Source: Comamonas sp. lk
GTDB taxonomy: Bacteria; Pseudomonadota; Gammaproteobacteria; Burkholderiales; Burkholderiaceae_C
Direction of reading: 5' to 3'
DNA: 64,000 nucleotides
Assembly (NCBI GenBank): GCA_945925985.1
Contig: CAMELV010000010.1
Span: 1-64,000, forward strand
The translations under genes and the position numbers were made by a program. The notes beneath the pieces are model-generated. The model did no database searches. It saw nothing but the letters and a program-made list of their open reading frames with translations, and was not told the origin of the DNA. Shown here piece by piece: positions 1 through 10,156 of this stretch. Numbering within the stretch: the stretch's first letter is position 1; every line of letters begins with the position of its first letter.

Positions 1-129
1 CCAGCATTTCCATGGTGATCACCTTTGTTTGCTCCTGCCCAAAAAACGGGCAGAGCCAGTAAAACACCTGGGTCAATTTTGGGTCGGCATAACCTCTATA
101 AGTGGGTCAGTTTTCGGTCGGCGTCAACA
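1..129 (-). mobile_element. Terminus of an IS21-family insertion sequence (5' end with start of istA), truncated by window edge
   Basis: Two 20-nt direct repeats, TGGGTCAATTTTGGGTCGGC (69-88) and TGGGTCAGTTTTCGGTCGGC (103-122), 18/20 identical, typical of multiple IS21 terminal repeats; outer end TGTTGACG... (minus strand, ends ~129). On the minus strand AGGAGC-aaacaaag-GTGATCACCATGGAAATGCTG looks like RBS plus the IstA N-terminus (M-I-T-M-E-M-L). Confidence 0.7.
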
Positions 130-209
130 GTGCATTAGAGCTAAAACACTCAGCAACTCCACGCTCGCCTCGTCGATTTCAATGTTTTAACCTGACCTAT
201 TGCCCACGC

Positions 210-2381
210 TTATCGAAGCGTTGTGACCAACTGGTTGGAGCGCGCAAGCGACTCTGACACCTTGCGTATAACCATGTGCTCAAAGCGTGTGACAAGCTCG
301 GGAAGCTCGGCACGCATACGCGCCAGTGCCAGTTTGCTCAAAATGTAGGCGGATGACGAAACGGTAGCCTGTATCGAGGCGCTCCGCGCCTTGCCCGTGT
401 AAAGCGCCATCTCACCCACCATGGCGCCGACGCTGATTTTTGCCAACCGGCGACCTGGCTTGCTGTCCAAGGGTTTGATCACATCAAAGGTGCCGCTGTT
501 CACAAAATAGATTGCGTCCGACAACTCACCCTCATGGCACAGCATGTCGCCACTCTCAAACTGCCTGAAGTCGCAGTAGCGGCGGAATACCTCTCGGTCA
601 CCCATATCGTCTAGAAAATCAAAGCAGCTGGGCTCATAGCCCACCACCCTATTCCTGCTCAGGATGCGGTCCTCTGCCGCCTCAAGCGCATGGTCCAGCA
701 CTTGGAAAAAGCTCAGTTGGTGGTGCAGTGTGTCATCCTCCAGCAGCGACAGTTGCAAATCTCGGTTAGCCACCGGGAGAACGAAATAAAAGTGCAGTGG
801 CAAGTCCGCGTAACGCCTCAAAATGCGCTGAAAAGCCGATATCGCCGACCGGTCAATGCCATTGACCAGGGTGAAATCCATGACGATCGCTTCCAATGTC
901 GCCATGTCCATGGTCTGAAAAACGGCATCGATCTTTTTGGCTGAGCCGAAGAACATATAGCCCTCAAACCGATAGATCACTGTCTTGCTTGCACGCATTG
1001 ACAGCGTCTCCACGTCTTGCCGAGAGCGGACAACCGAACTCGGCAGCGCTGACAGGTCGGTCGTCAGGTTCGCTAAAGGGATGTGGCTGTAGGCCACGGC
1101 GAACACGATGCAAGAGATGACGGTCCCAGCGGCAAAACCGACCAAGTAGCCAAAGTTGGCGACCAGCACGATGATCAAGACAATTTGCGCCAATTCGTGC
1201 AAATTGACCGCAGTGATTTGGTCCCACAGCCAATTCTTGAGCATATTCAGGCCCAAGAACATGATCAGCGCACCTAACACGGCTTTTGGCACATAAGCAA
1301 TCAGCCCGCTTGCGCCCACAAGCATGGCTAAGCAGATGGCCGACCCGATCACGCCGGACAACGCCCCGCCACCCACAGCCCGGTTCAAAGAGGTCCGCCC
1401 GATCGAGACAATGCTCACGAATCCACCCAAAAACGCTGAAACGCCGGTCGAAGCCGCATGGGCTTTAAGCAGACGGTCCAGATCGAATTCTTTTTTGAAA
1501 TCACGCTCCAGACTCGCCAATGAGACCAATATCGCTAAGGTGCCCACAAAACTGATGACCAGCATCGCTGGCAGCTCAGAAACGAGCGTTCGCCAGTCAA
1601 GCCACTCCAGAGACAGGTCCCATGGTGGTCGCCATGCCAGGTCATCAAGCCCGTGGAACATCCAGTTGTCGCGGCTACACGCCGTGGCGGGGCAAATGCC
1701 GTATGCCAGCGCCACATTCACTAGGAGTGACGCTGACAACATCACCAGTGGTATCAGGAGCGCGGCAGAAACTCGACTTGCCAAACCGTAAAGGGCCAAC
1801 AAAACGGCCATTGCCAGGACCAGCTCGGGCCGGTACGGCTGGTCAAGTAGCGCTGTCAGGCCGCTACGACTCAGCGGCGTACCTGAAATGATGTCGAGCC
1901 CGCTGCTGCAGATCAGCCAACCATTAGAAGCCAAGAAACCTGCCGTGACCGAAAACGGCATAAAGCGAACCAGCCCAGCCAATTTAAATCGACCCAGCGC
2001 GTAGAACGCCACTGCGCAGACAACCGACGTCAGGAACAAGGTGGCCAATGCCAAGTTGACGGTGCGAAGCTCGGCAAACTCCAAGGCACTGAGGGTAGCG
2101 AGCAGCCCCGCCAGCACAGAAGTGGTACTGGAGTCTGGACCACTGATGAATCTGCGCTCTTCGGACAGCAGGCCGAACAGTGCGCCGATCACCGCCGTCA
2201 CAATGGCCGCAGCAATCCCGATCCCAACGTAGGGCGCGAGCGGTCCTGAAAACAGCATGGCGCCATAAGAGATGGCGTAAATGACCGCACTCAAGCCGAC
2301 GGTGATGCCGGCCGCAGACTGACGTACTACCCTCGCCAGCCTAGGCGCATTGACGCCCGACACACCAATTACTTTGCTCAT
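210..2381 (-). CDS. SulP family anion transporter with C-terminal STAS and cyclic-nucleotide-binding (CAP_ED) domains
   Basis: 723-aa ORF; multi-TM SulP core, STAS-like segment (VIMDFTLVNGIDRSAISAFQRI), C-terminal cNMP-binding-like segment (GDMLCHEGELSDAIYFVNSGTFDVI...VGEMALYTGKARSASIQA). Confidence 0.85.
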   Translation of the reverse strand: MSKVIGVSGVNAPRLARVVRQSAAGITVGLSAVIYAISYGAMLFSGPLAPYVGIGIAAAIVTAVIGALFGLLSEERRFISGPDSSTTSVLAGLLATLSALEFAELRTVNLALATLFLTSVVCAVAFYALGRFKLAGLVRFMPFSVTAGFLASNGWLICSSGLDIISGTPLSRSGLTALLDQPYRPELVLAMAVLLALYGLASRVSAALLIPLVMLSASLLVNVALAYGICPATACSRDNWMFHGLDDLAWRPPWDLSLEWLDWRTLVSELPAMLVISFVGTLAILVSLASLERDFKKEFDLDRLLKAHAASTGVSAFLGGFVSIVSIGRTSLNRAVGGGALSGVIGSAICLAMLVGASGLIAYVPKAVLGALIMFLGLNMLKNWLWDQITAVNLHELAQIVLIIVLVANFGYLVGFAAGTVISCIVFAVAYSHIPLANLTTDLSALPSSVVRSRQDVETLSMRASKTVIYRFEGYMFFGSAKKIDAVFQTMDMATLEAIVMDFTLVNGIDRSAISAFQRILRRYADLPLHFYFVLPVANRDLQLSLLEDDTLHHQLSFFQVLDHALEAAEDRILSRNRVVGYEPSCFDFLDDMGDREVFRRYCDFRQFESGDMLCHEGELSDAIYFVNSGTFDVIKPLDSKPGRRLAKISVGAMVGEMALYTGKARSASIQATVSSSAYILSKLALARMRAELPELVTRFEHMVIRKVSESLARSNQLVTTLR

Positions 2382-2403
2382 GGAAGTCGATTTTCTTGCA
2401 AAT

Positions 2404-4476
2404 CTATGACACTGTTGTTACCTCGACCAGGCAGTCGTAAAACGTGGGCGCCCGGCCCAGATCGGTCAGATGCTGGCTGGTGAGCTGGTTCACATTAGTG
2501 CCGTCCAGCCCGAACTTGCGCCACCAAACGCCCAGGCCGTGCACCACGCCCGGCCGGGCACGGTGTGACACAACAAGCCTGCAGTGGTGCTGGCCTCGCT
2601 GGTTAAAGACCCGCACCGTGGCGCCATCGTTCAGGCCCCGTGCCTTAGCGTCTTGGGCGTGCATCTCCAGCAGCGGCTCGCCCTCGATGTCGCGCAGGCT
2701 CTGCACATTGACAAAGCTCGAATTCAGAAAATTTCGCGCCGGAGGCGAGATCATTGCCAAGGGGTAATGGGCAGAAGACCCCGGCGCCTCATGGTTGGGC
2801 AGGTAGTCGGGCAGGCCGTCCAGCCCCTGCGCCGCCAGCCGGGCGCTGAAGAACTCGCACTTGCCAGAGGGCGTGGGAAACTGACCCTGCGCAAACGGCG
2901 CCCGCACCTGCGTCACCGGCGCAAAGCCCTTTGCCAGCAGAGCCTCAAAGTCCACCGCATCGCCGTAGGCCAGTCCGCACAGCGTCTGGTCGTCCTCGGT
3001 AAATTCGGGTTCGGTGAAGCCCATGTGCAGCGCTAACTCCCGAAAAATTTGGGTGTTGGTTCTGGCCTGGCCCAGTGGCGCAATGGCGGGCCGGTTGAGC
3101 AGCGCGTCCGTGTGGCCGTAGCCGGCGTGCACGTCCCAGTGCTCCAGCTGGGTGGTGGCGGGCAGCAGGTAGTCGGCGTAGTCGGCGGTATCGGTCTGAA
3201 AATGCTCTAGCACCACGGTGAACAGGTCTTCGCGGGCAAAGCCCTGCACCACCCGGCCAGAGTCGGGCGCCACCGCCACCGGGTTGCTGTTGTACACCAC
3301 CAAGGCCTCAATGGCCGGGCCAAACTCAGCGCTGGCCGGGCGCAGCAAGTCGTCGCCGATGGTGCTCATGTTGATGGTTCGCGGCCGCCGACCAGCCAGC
3401 AGGTCGGGCCGCTGCAGGGCGGCCCGGTTCACAGGAAAACTGCCTGAGCTGGACAGCAGCATGCCGCCGGCCCGGTGGCGCCAGGCGCCAATCAGCGCAG
3501 GCAGCGTGGCAATCAGCCGCACGGCATTGCCGCCCCCGCGCACCCGCTGCATGCCGTAGTTCAGCCGTATCGCTGCCGGCCCGGCCTCGCCGCGGCAGGC
3601 GCCGTAGGCCTGCGCCAGCGCCCTGATTTGTTCTGGCGTGATGCCGCATACGGCGGCAGCCCGTTCGGGCGGCCACTGCAGCGCCCGTGCTCGCATCAGC
3701 TCCCAGCCCAGGGTGTGCTGTGCCAGGTAATCGTGGTCCAGCCAGTCGCGGTGGATCAGCTCGTGCATCAGCGCCAGCGCCAGCGCGGCGTCGGTGCCCG
3801 GCAGCAGGGCGATGTGCTCATGGCACTTTTCGGCCGTCTCGCTGCGGCGCGGGTCGATGCAAATCAGCCGCGCGCCGCGCCGCTTGGCCTCTTGCGCATG
3901 CCGCCAAAAGTGCAGGTTGCTGGCAATCGGGTTGCTGCCCCAAATCAAAATCAGCTTGGATTCAGCGAAAAACTCGATCCGCATGCCCAGCTTGCCGCCC
4001 AGCGTCTGCGTCAGGGCTTCGGCCCCGGCTGATGCGCAAATGGTGCGGTCCAATAAAGAGGCGCCCAGCCGGTGGAAAAACCGGGCCGACATGCTGTCGC
4101 CCTGCACCAGCCCCATGGTGCCGGCGTAGCTGTAGGGCAGAATTGCCTGCGCTGAGTCCGGGCCGCGAGCCGCAATGGCGTGCAGCCGGTTGGCAATGTC
4201 GCTCAGCGCAACTCCCCAACTGACCGGCTCAAACTGCCCACTGCCTTTGGCCCCCACCCGCTTCATGGGCTGCTGCAGCCGGTCTGGGTGGTAGGTACGC
4301 TCGGTGTAGCGAGACACCTTGGTGCACAGTGTGCCGGCTGTGGCCGGGTGCGCCGGGTTGCCCTGAACTTTAATGGCCACCCCGCCAGACACCGTGGTCA
4401 GCAGCGAACAGGTGTCCGGGCAGTCGTGCGGACAGGCGCCGCGGACTTGGTGAGTCGCTGTGTCGGGGTGGGTCAT
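2404..4476 (-). CDS. Molybdopterin-dependent oxidoreductase family protein
   Basis: 690 aa; N-terminal CPHDCPDTCSL Fe-S motif, GSNPIASNLHFWRH, C-terminal molydopterin-dinucleotide-binding domain. Confidence 0.88.
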   Translation of the reverse strand: MTHPDTATHQVRGACPHDCPDTCSLLTTVSGGVAIKVQGNPAHPATAGTLCTKVSRYTERTYHPDRLQQPMKRVGAKGSGQFEPVSWGVALSDIANRLHAIAARGPDSAQAILPYSYAGTMGLVQGDSMSARFFHRLGASLLDRTICASAGAEALTQTLGGKLGMRIEFFAESKLILIWGSNPIASNLHFWRHAQEAKRRGARLICIDPRRSETAEKCHEHIALLPGTDAALALALMHELIHRDWLDHDYLAQHTLGWELMRARALQWPPERAAAVCGITPEQIRALAQAYGACRGEAGPAAIRLNYGMQRVRGGGNAVRLIATLPALIGAWRHRAGGMLLSSSGSFPVNRAALQRPDLLAGRRPRTINMSTIGDDLLRPASAEFGPAIEALVVYNSNPVAVAPDSGRVVQGFAREDLFTVVLEHFQTDTADYADYLLPATTQLEHWDVHAGYGHTDALLNRPAIAPLGQARTNTQIFRELALHMGFTEPEFTEDDQTLCGLAYGDAVDFEALLAKGFAPVTQVRAPFAQGQFPTPSGKCEFFSARLAAQGLDGLPDYLPNHEAPGSSAHYPLAMISPPARNFLNSSFVNVQSLRDIEGEPLLEMHAQDAKARGLNDGATVRVFNQRGQHHCRLVVSHRARPGVVHGLGVWWRKFGLDGTNVNQLTSQHLTDLGRAPTFYDCLVEVTTVS

Positions 4477-4545
4477 GCTGGGGTAAGGGTTAGGTCGGAT
4501 GGCAGGGGTCGCCGGTTGGCGCTAGACTGAGGTCAAGGAGAACTT

Positions 4546-5736
4546 ATGAAAATCATTGATTCCATTGTGACCCAGGCCGCGTCGATGGCAACTGTCCGAC
4601 GCGACATTCATGCCCACCCCGAGCTGCGCTTTGAAGAAGTGCGCACTGCCGACCTGGTGGCCGCCAAGCTGACCGAGTGGGGTATCCCTATCCACCGCGG
4701 TATGGGCACGACCGGCGTGGTCGGCATTGTCAAAAGCGGCACCTCGGCCCGCGCCATCGGCCTGCGCGCCGACATGGACGCCCTGCCCATGCAAGAGTTC
4801 AACACCTTCAGCCATGCCAGCCAGCACGCCGGCAAAATGCACGCTTGCGGCCACGACGGCCACACCGCCATGCTGCTGGCGGCGGCCCAGCACTTTGCCA
4901 AACACTGCAATTTTGATGGCACTGTGTACCTGATCTTCCAACCCGCAGAAGAAGGCGGTGGCGGCGCCCGCGAGATGATCAAAGACGGCCTGTTTGAGCA
5001 ATTCCCTATGGACGCTGTGTTTGGCCTGCATAACTGGCCCGGCTATGCCGTGGGCAAGTTTGCCGTGAGCCCGGGCCCGGTCATGGCCTCCAGCAACGAG
5101 TTCAGGGTGGTCATCCGTGGCAAAGGCGGCCATGCTGCACTGCCGCACAACGGGCTAGACCCGGTGCCTGTGGCCTGCCAGCTGGTGCAGGGCTTTCAGA
5201 CCATCATCACCCGCAACAAGAAGCCGATTGACGCTGGTGTCATCTCGGTCACCATGATCCACGCCGGCGAGGCCACCAACGTCATCCCCGACAGCTGCGA
5301 ACTGCAGGGCACGGTGCGCACCTTCAGCCTGGAGGTGCTCGACATGATTGAGCGGCGCATGAAGCAAATCACCGAGCACACCTGCGCCGCTTTTGACATG
5401 AGTTGCGAGTTCACCTTCTCACGCAACTACCCGCCCACCATCAATAGCGCCAAAGAAGCCGAGTTTGCCCGCCGTGTCATGACCGACATCGTGGGCGAGG
5501 ACAACGTGGTGGCGCAAGAGCCCACCATGGGCGCCGAAGACTTCTCGTTCATGCTGCTCGCCAAGCCAGGTTGCTACAGCTTCATTGCCAATGGCGACGG
5601 CGCCCACCGCGAAATGGGCCACGGCGGCGGCCCCTGCATGCTGCACAACCCCAGTTACGACTTCAACGACGACCTCATTCCGCTGGGCGCCACCTACTGG
5701 GTGCGCCTGGCCGAAGAATGGTTCAAGACCGCCTGA
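4546..5736 (+). CDS. M20 family amidohydrolase / hippurate hydrolase-like peptidase
   Basis: 396 aa; RRDIHAHPELRFEE, GLRADMDALPM, MHACGHDGHTAMLL, FQPAEEGGGGAREM; SD AAGGAG upstream. Confidence 0.93.
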   Translation: MKIIDSIVTQAASMATVRRDIHAHPELRFEEVRTADLVAAKLTEWGIPIHRGMGTTGVVGIVKSGTSARAIGLRADMDALPMQEFNTFSHASQHAGKMHACGHDGHTAMLLAAAQHFAKHCNFDGTVYLIFQPAEEGGGGAREMIKDGLFEQFPMDAVFGLHNWPGYAVGKFAVSPGPVMASSNEFRVVIRGKGGHAALPHNGLDPVPVACQLVQGFQTIITRNKKPIDAGVISVTMIHAGEATNVIPDSCELQGTVRTFSLEVLDMIERRMKQITEHTCAAFDMSCEFTFSRNYPPTINSAKEAEFARRVMTDIVGEDNVVAQEPTMGAEDFSFMLLAKPGCYSFIANGDGAHREMGHGGGPCMLHNPSYDFNDDLIPLGATYWVRLAEEWFKTA

Positions 5737-5746
5737 GCGCACAACC

Positions 5747-6841
5747 ATGACCCAGCCCGACGCATTTTCTGACAGCTATGACCAGGCCCGAACCAAGTTT
5801 CTGGCGGCAGCCGCCAGTGCCGGGCTGGCGGTGCAAGCCTACCCGCACCCCATGCCTGGCCGCGACGGCGAGGCACTGGCCACCGACGTGGTGCTGGACG
5901 GCCCAGCCAACGCCGAGCGTCTGCTGATCGTCAGCAGCGCCTGCCATGGGGTGGAGGGCTTTTGCGGCAGCGGTGTGCAAGTCGACGCACTGGGCAACGC
6001 CGCCTGGCGGGCGCAGGCCCATGCCCAAGGCGTGGCCGTGTTGTATGTGCACGCCCTCAACCCGCATGGTTTTTCTTACCAGCGCCGCGTCACGCATGAG
6101 AACGTTGACCTTAACCGCAACTTTCATGTTTTTGCCAAGCCGCTGCCAGTGAACGAGGCCTACCGCGCCCTGCACGCCCTGTTGCTGCCCGAGCACTGGC
6201 CGCCCGACGCCGCCAACCGGGCCGCTGTGGCCGACTACATCAGCCAGCACGGTATCAACGCCTTTCAGGGCGCCATTACCCGCGGCCAGCACGAGTTTGC
6301 CGACGGGCTGTTTTACGGCGGTACGGCACCCACCTGGAGCAACCAGAACATCCGGCAAATCCTGCGCGAGCATGCTCAGGCGGCCCGCCGTCTGGCCTGG
6401 GTCGATTTGCACACCGGCTTGGGGCCCAGCGGGCTGGGTGAACGTATTTTTGCTTGCCGGGACGACGCCACCGCCCTGGCCCGGGCCCGCAATTGGTGGG
6501 GCGGCAACGGCGCCACGCCCGTCACCTCGATTTATGACGGTTCGTCGAGTTCGGCCTTTCTGACGGGCTTGATGTGGATGGCCGCCTATCAGGAGTGCCC
6601 GCAGGCCGAGTACACCGGCCTGGCGCTTGAGTACGGCACCCTGCCCATTGCCGACATGCTTCAGGCGCTGCGCGCCGACCACTGGCTGCACCAGCACCCC
6701 CAAGCGCCAGCGGCTCTGGCGGCGCAAATCCACCAGCAGGTCAAAGACGCCTTTTTTACCGACACTCCGGTCTGGAAAGACCAAATTTTGAGCCAGGCGC
6801 GCCAGGTGCTGGCGCAGGCGTCGGCTGGGCTGGTTACTTAA
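5747..6841 (+). CDS. M14-like / DUF2817 family metallopeptidase
   Basis: ORF track extends to 5585 but ATG at 5747 (MTQPDAFSDSYDQ) avoids overlap with the upstream CDS; motifs VSSACHGVEGFCGSGVQ, NPHGFSYQRRVTHENVDLNRNF, WVDLHTGLGPSGLGE. Confidence 0.85.
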   Translation: MTQPDAFSDSYDQARTKFLAAAASAGLAVQAYPHPMPGRDGEALATDVVLDGPANAERLLIVSSACHGVEGFCGSGVQVDALGNAAWRAQAHAQGVAVLYVHALNPHGFSYQRRVTHENVDLNRNFHVFAKPLPVNEAYRALHALLLPEHWPPDAANRAAVADYISQHGINAFQGAITRGQHEFADGLFYGGTAPTWSNQNIRQILREHAQAARRLAWVDLHTGLGPSGLGERIFACRDDATALARARNWWGGNGATPVTSIYDGSSSSAFLTGLMWMAAYQECPQAEYTGLALEYGTLPIADMLQALRADHWLHQHPQAPAALAAQIHQQVKDAFFTDTPVWKDQILSQARQVLAQASAGLVT

Positions 6842-6905
6842 TAAAAACAAGCCCCAGCCCTTACCCATCCTCAATAGTTTGCTACTTAATAGATAGCAAA
6901 CTACC
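6842..6905. repeat. Copy of dispersed Comamonadaceae-type repeat with 10-bp inverted repeat, in convergent intergenic space
   Basis: TAGTTTGCTA (6875-6884) / TAGCAAACTA (6894-6903) perfect inverted repeat preceded by GCCCCAGCCCTTACCCAT, resembling sequences at ~20057-20117, ~55631-55682 and ~13461-13512. Confidence 0.6.
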
Positions 6906-6927
6906 TTTGCTGGCTTTGGTGCAGGCG

Positions 6928-7695
6928 TCAAACGCCCAAGCGGCGCCCAGCCATTTCAAGCAGGCCATCAAAGATCAGGTTGTCGACCAATTCCAATGGC
7001 AGGTTCATGCTGGGGGCCATTTTCCAGCCTGCGCCGCCTGTCATTAGGCAGTGCGGTTGGCTCCCGCAATGCTTGCGTAAATGTTCTGTCATGCGCGCCA
7101 CCGCGCCGGCAATGGCGTAGGTGCCGCCACTGGTCAGTGCGTCGCTGGTGTTGGTGGGAAAGGGTCGAACCTCGCCGGTCGGGACGTGCAAGCCGGCAGT
7201 GCCTGACTCCAGGGCACGCAGCATGATGCCGTGGCCAGGGAGGATCAGTCCGCCGAGGAACTTGCCGCCCGAGTCAATGGCGTCCACGGTCACGGCGGTG
7301 CCGACCATCACCACCACCAGCGGTCGAGCCGAGCCGAGGGCCAGCATGCGGTGCCAGGCACCAATCATGGCGACCCAGCGGTCAGCGCCCAGTCGGGCAG
7401 GGTGGTCGTAGCCATTGACGAGACCGGCCTCAGCCGCGCTGGCCACCACCCATTGTGGTGCCACGTCCCAGATCTCCATCTGTTCTTCGACCCGGCGCTT
7501 GACCGCATCGCCGGCCACGATGCAGCCCAGCATATGCTGGGGCGGTGGCAGACTGGCCCAGGCGCCTTCGGCCAGCTTGTCAATATGCTCGAGAAATTCG
7601 GCGCCCTGCGCCAACAAACGACTTTTGGGGTGAGCTTGTTGGTAGAGCGCCCACTTAAGGCGTGTGTTGCCAACGTCTATCGCCAGGAAGGTCAT
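6928..7695 (-). CDS. coaX: Type III pantothenate kinase
   Basis: [19 protein letters not shown]; ..[29 protein letters not shown]; start moved from 7872 to ATG at 7695 by family N-terminus. Confidence 0.9.
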   Translation of the reverse strand: MTFLAIDVGNTRLKWALYQQAHPKSRLLAQGAEFLEHIDKLAEGAWASLPPPQHMLGCIVAGDAVKRRVEEQMEIWDVAPQWVVASAAEAGLVNGYDHPARLGADRWVAMIGAWHRMLALGSARPLVVVMVGTAVTVDAIDSGGKFLGGLILPGHGIMLRALESGTAGLHVPTGEVRPFPTNTSDALTSGGTYAIAGAVARMTEHLRKHCGSQPHCLMTGGAGWKMAPSMNLPLELVDNLIFDGLLEMAGRRLGV

Positions 7696-7714
7696 ACCAT
7701 GATTATCATCAAAC

Positions 7715-8839
7715 TCAGTTCTGCCGCCAGGGCAGGCCGCGATGCCGCCAGCCGCCTTGTTGGCCTCGGTGGGCGTGATCATCTGGGTCGCCCTCAAACC
7801 CCTCCAGGATGTTGTAGGCCACCAGGCCCAGTTCGGTGGCGCGTTTGGCGGCGGCGATGGAGCGTACCCCACTGCGGCACAGCAACAGCACTTTCATGGC
7901 TTTGGGTTCTGCGAGCTGAACTGCGGCTTGCAACGCAGTATCAAACGTCGGGTTCATGGCCATGCCAGGCCACTGCTTCCAGGCCACCGGCACGGCGCCT
8001 GGCACAAAGCCGACCCATTCGCGCTCGGCGTCGGTGCGTACGTCCACCAACACGGCCTCTCCTGAGGTCCACCAGCGGTACGCCAGCTCGGGAGAAACGT
8101 CGCCGGCGTACCCGGCGGCCGGGCGAGGGTGCGTCAACTCTGCGCCACCGGCGTCATGCCTTAGACCTGAGTGGAGGTTGGCGGGCACCGCCTCGTCGAT
8201 ACGTTTGGGCCGCGGCAGATTCAGCCCGTCCATGATGGCCCTGAACTCAGCCAGCGATTTACCCGCGATGCGCGGGTTACTGAGCTTTTCGGCACCAATG
8301 GTTGAGCGTGTACGTCCTTGGTAGTCATGCCCTGGCCACACGGTGGTGGCGTTGGGCAATCCGAACAGCACCTGGGTCAGGCTGTCATAAAGGGCCTCTG
8401 GGCTGCCCGACTGAAAATCGGTGCGACCGCAGCCATTAATGAGCAGGGTGTCGCCAGTAAAGACATGATCGCGCCAGAGAAAGCTCATACTGCCAGCGGT
8501 GTGGCCGGGCGTGTGCAGGGCAGTGACCTGCTCCTGGCCAAAGCGCAGGATGTCACCCTGCTTGAGCTGCATGGCGGCGGTGTGGATGCCGCATCCACTG
8601 GGCGCGGCAGTGCGGGCGCCGACCAATTCTGCCAGCTGACCGGCGCTGGTGATGTGGTCGGCATGGGCATGGGTCTCCAAGGTCCAGAGCAGTTTTAGCC
8701 CTTGCTCGCGCAGTATGGCCAGATCGCGCTCGATCTGCTGGTCCACCGGGTCGATGATGAGCGCCTCCCGCGTGACCTCGTCAAACAGCAGGTACGTGTA
8801 GGTGCTGGAGGCGGGATCGAACAGTTGCAAGGGGGTCAT
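7715..8839 (-). CDS. ETHE1-like persulfide dioxygenase (MBL fold) fused to C-terminal rhodanese domain
   Basis: MBL motif [38 protein letters not shown]; rhodanese motif [10 protein letters not shown]. Confidence 0.87.
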   Translation of the reverse strand: MTPLQLFDPASSTYTYLLFDEVTREALIIDPVDQQIERDLAILREQGLKLLWTLETHAHADHITSAGQLAELVGARTAAPSGCGIHTAAMQLKQGDILRFGQEQVTALHTPGHTAGSMSFLWRDHVFTGDTLLINGCGRTDFQSGSPEALYDSLTQVLFGLPNATTVWPGHDYQGRTRSTIGAEKLSNPRIAGKSLAEFRAIMDGLNLPRPKRIDEAVPANLHSGLRHDAGGAELTHPRPAAGYAGDVSPELAYRWWTSGEAVLVDVRTDAEREWVGFVPGAVPVAWKQWPGMAMNPTFDTALQAAVQLAEPKAMKVLLLCRSGVRSIAAAKRATELGLVAYNILEGFEGDPDDHAHRGQQGGWRHRGLPWRQN

Positions 8840-8986
8840 CGGACTTTCCTGGTCTGGCTAATCATTGAAATTAATTATGCTCCGGATTGAAAAAATGACC
8901 GGCCGTCTCGTGGTTTCTACTAAGTGGCGTTCTCTGCTGCACCGCCATAATCTCAGTCCCTTGTGCCATAACTCTTGGAGAATCTC

Positions 8987-10135
8987 TTGACTGATAGCAA
9001 AACACCCCGTCGTCGTAGTCTGCTCAAAGGCGTTGCGGTTGCCGCTGGCGCCATGTCCGCCCCCATGATCGCCAAGGCGCAGGCCGGCCCGATCTCCATG
9101 CGCTGGCAGAGCACTTGGCCGGCCAAAGACATCTTTCACGAGTATGCATTGGATTACGCCAAGAAGGTGAACGACATGACCGGCGGTGACCTCAAGATCG
9201 AAGTCCTGCCAGCGGGCGCCGTGGTACCAGCCTTTGGTTTGCTAGAGGCCGTGTCCAAGGGCACGCTCGATGGCGGGCACGGTGTGTTGGGTTACCACTA
9301 CGGCAAGCAGAATGCCTTGGCGCTCTGGAACTCTGGCCCGGCCTTCGGCATGGACGCCAATATGGTCCTGGCTTGGCACAAGTACGGCGGCGGCGAGCAG
9401 TTGCTGGCCAAGCTGTATGCCTCGATTGGCGGCAATGTGCAGTCTTTCCTGTACGGCCCCATGGCGACTCAGCCGCTGGGTTGGTTCAAAAAGCCGATCA
9501 CCAAGGCAGAAGACTTCAAGGGTCTGAAATTCCGCACCAACGGCCTGGCCATTGACCTGTTCACGGCCATGGGTGCAGCGGTGAATGCCCTGCCCGGCGG
9601 CGAGATCGTACCGGCTATGGACCGCGGTCTGCTCGACGGTGCAGAGTTCAACAATGCCTCATCGGATCGCTTACTCGGTTTCCCTGATGTGTCCAAGGTT
9701 TGCATGCTGCAAAGCTACCACCAGAGTGCGGAAACCTTCGAGATCATGTTCAACAAGACCAAGTACGATGCGCTGCCGCCCAAAATGAAGGCCATCATTG
9801 CCGGCGCCACCGAGGCCGCTTCGGCCGAGATGTCCTGGAAAGCCATTGACCGTTACTCCAAGGACTACATCGAGTTGCAGACCAAAGACAAGGTCAAGTT
9901 CTACAAGACGCCCGACTCCATTTTGCAAGCCCAGCTCAAGCTGTGGGATGCCATCCTTGAGAAGAAATCGGCTGAAAATCCACTCTTCAAGGAAGTTGTA
10001 GAGTCGCAGAAGGCGTTTGCCGAGCGCGCCGTCAAATGGGACCAAGACACTTATGTGAGCCGCCGTATGGCAGTAAGCCATTTCTTCAGTGCCAAGAAGG
10101 CGGCGCCTACCAAAGCGGCGCCTAAAAAGGCCTGA
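8987..10135 (+). CDS. TRAP transporter substrate-binding protein (DctP family), probable Tat signal
   Basis: TPRRRSLLKGVAVAAGAM twin-Arg signal; DctP-family body. TTG start at 8987 with GGAG 6 nt upstream preferred over TTG 8975. Confidence 0.88.
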   Translation: MTDSKTPRRRSLLKGVAVAAGAMSAPMIAKAQAGPISMRWQSTWPAKDIFHEYALDYAKKVNDMTGGDLKIEVLPAGAVVPAFGLLEAVSKGTLDGGHGVLGYHYGKQNALALWNSGPAFGMDANMVLAWHKYGGGEQLLAKLYASIGGNVQSFLYGPMATQPLGWFKKPITKAEDFKGLKFRTNGLAIDLFTAMGAAVNALPGGEIVPAMDRGLLDGAEFNNASSDRLLGFPDVSKVCMLQSYHQSAETFEIMFNKTKYDALPPKMKAIIAGATEAASAEMSWKAIDRYSKDYIELQTKDKVKFYKTPDSILQAQLKLWDAILEKKSAENPLFKEVVESQKAFAERAVKWDQDTYVSRRMAVSHFFSAKKAAPTKAAPKKA

Positions 10136-10156
10136 TTTTCCTCGCGGGTCGAATCA

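Noticed and set aside
5723-6931. 402-aa minus-strand ORF antisense to the M14-like gene
   Set aside because: Shadow ORF; low-complexity Gly/Gln/Val composition, overlaps well-supported CDS and repeat.
8840-8974. AT-rich TAATCATTGAAATTAATTATG upstream of the persulfide dioxygenase as a BigR operator
   Set aside because: Sequence is AT-rich but not convincingly palindromic and no bigR-like gene is adjacent; could simply be the promoter.
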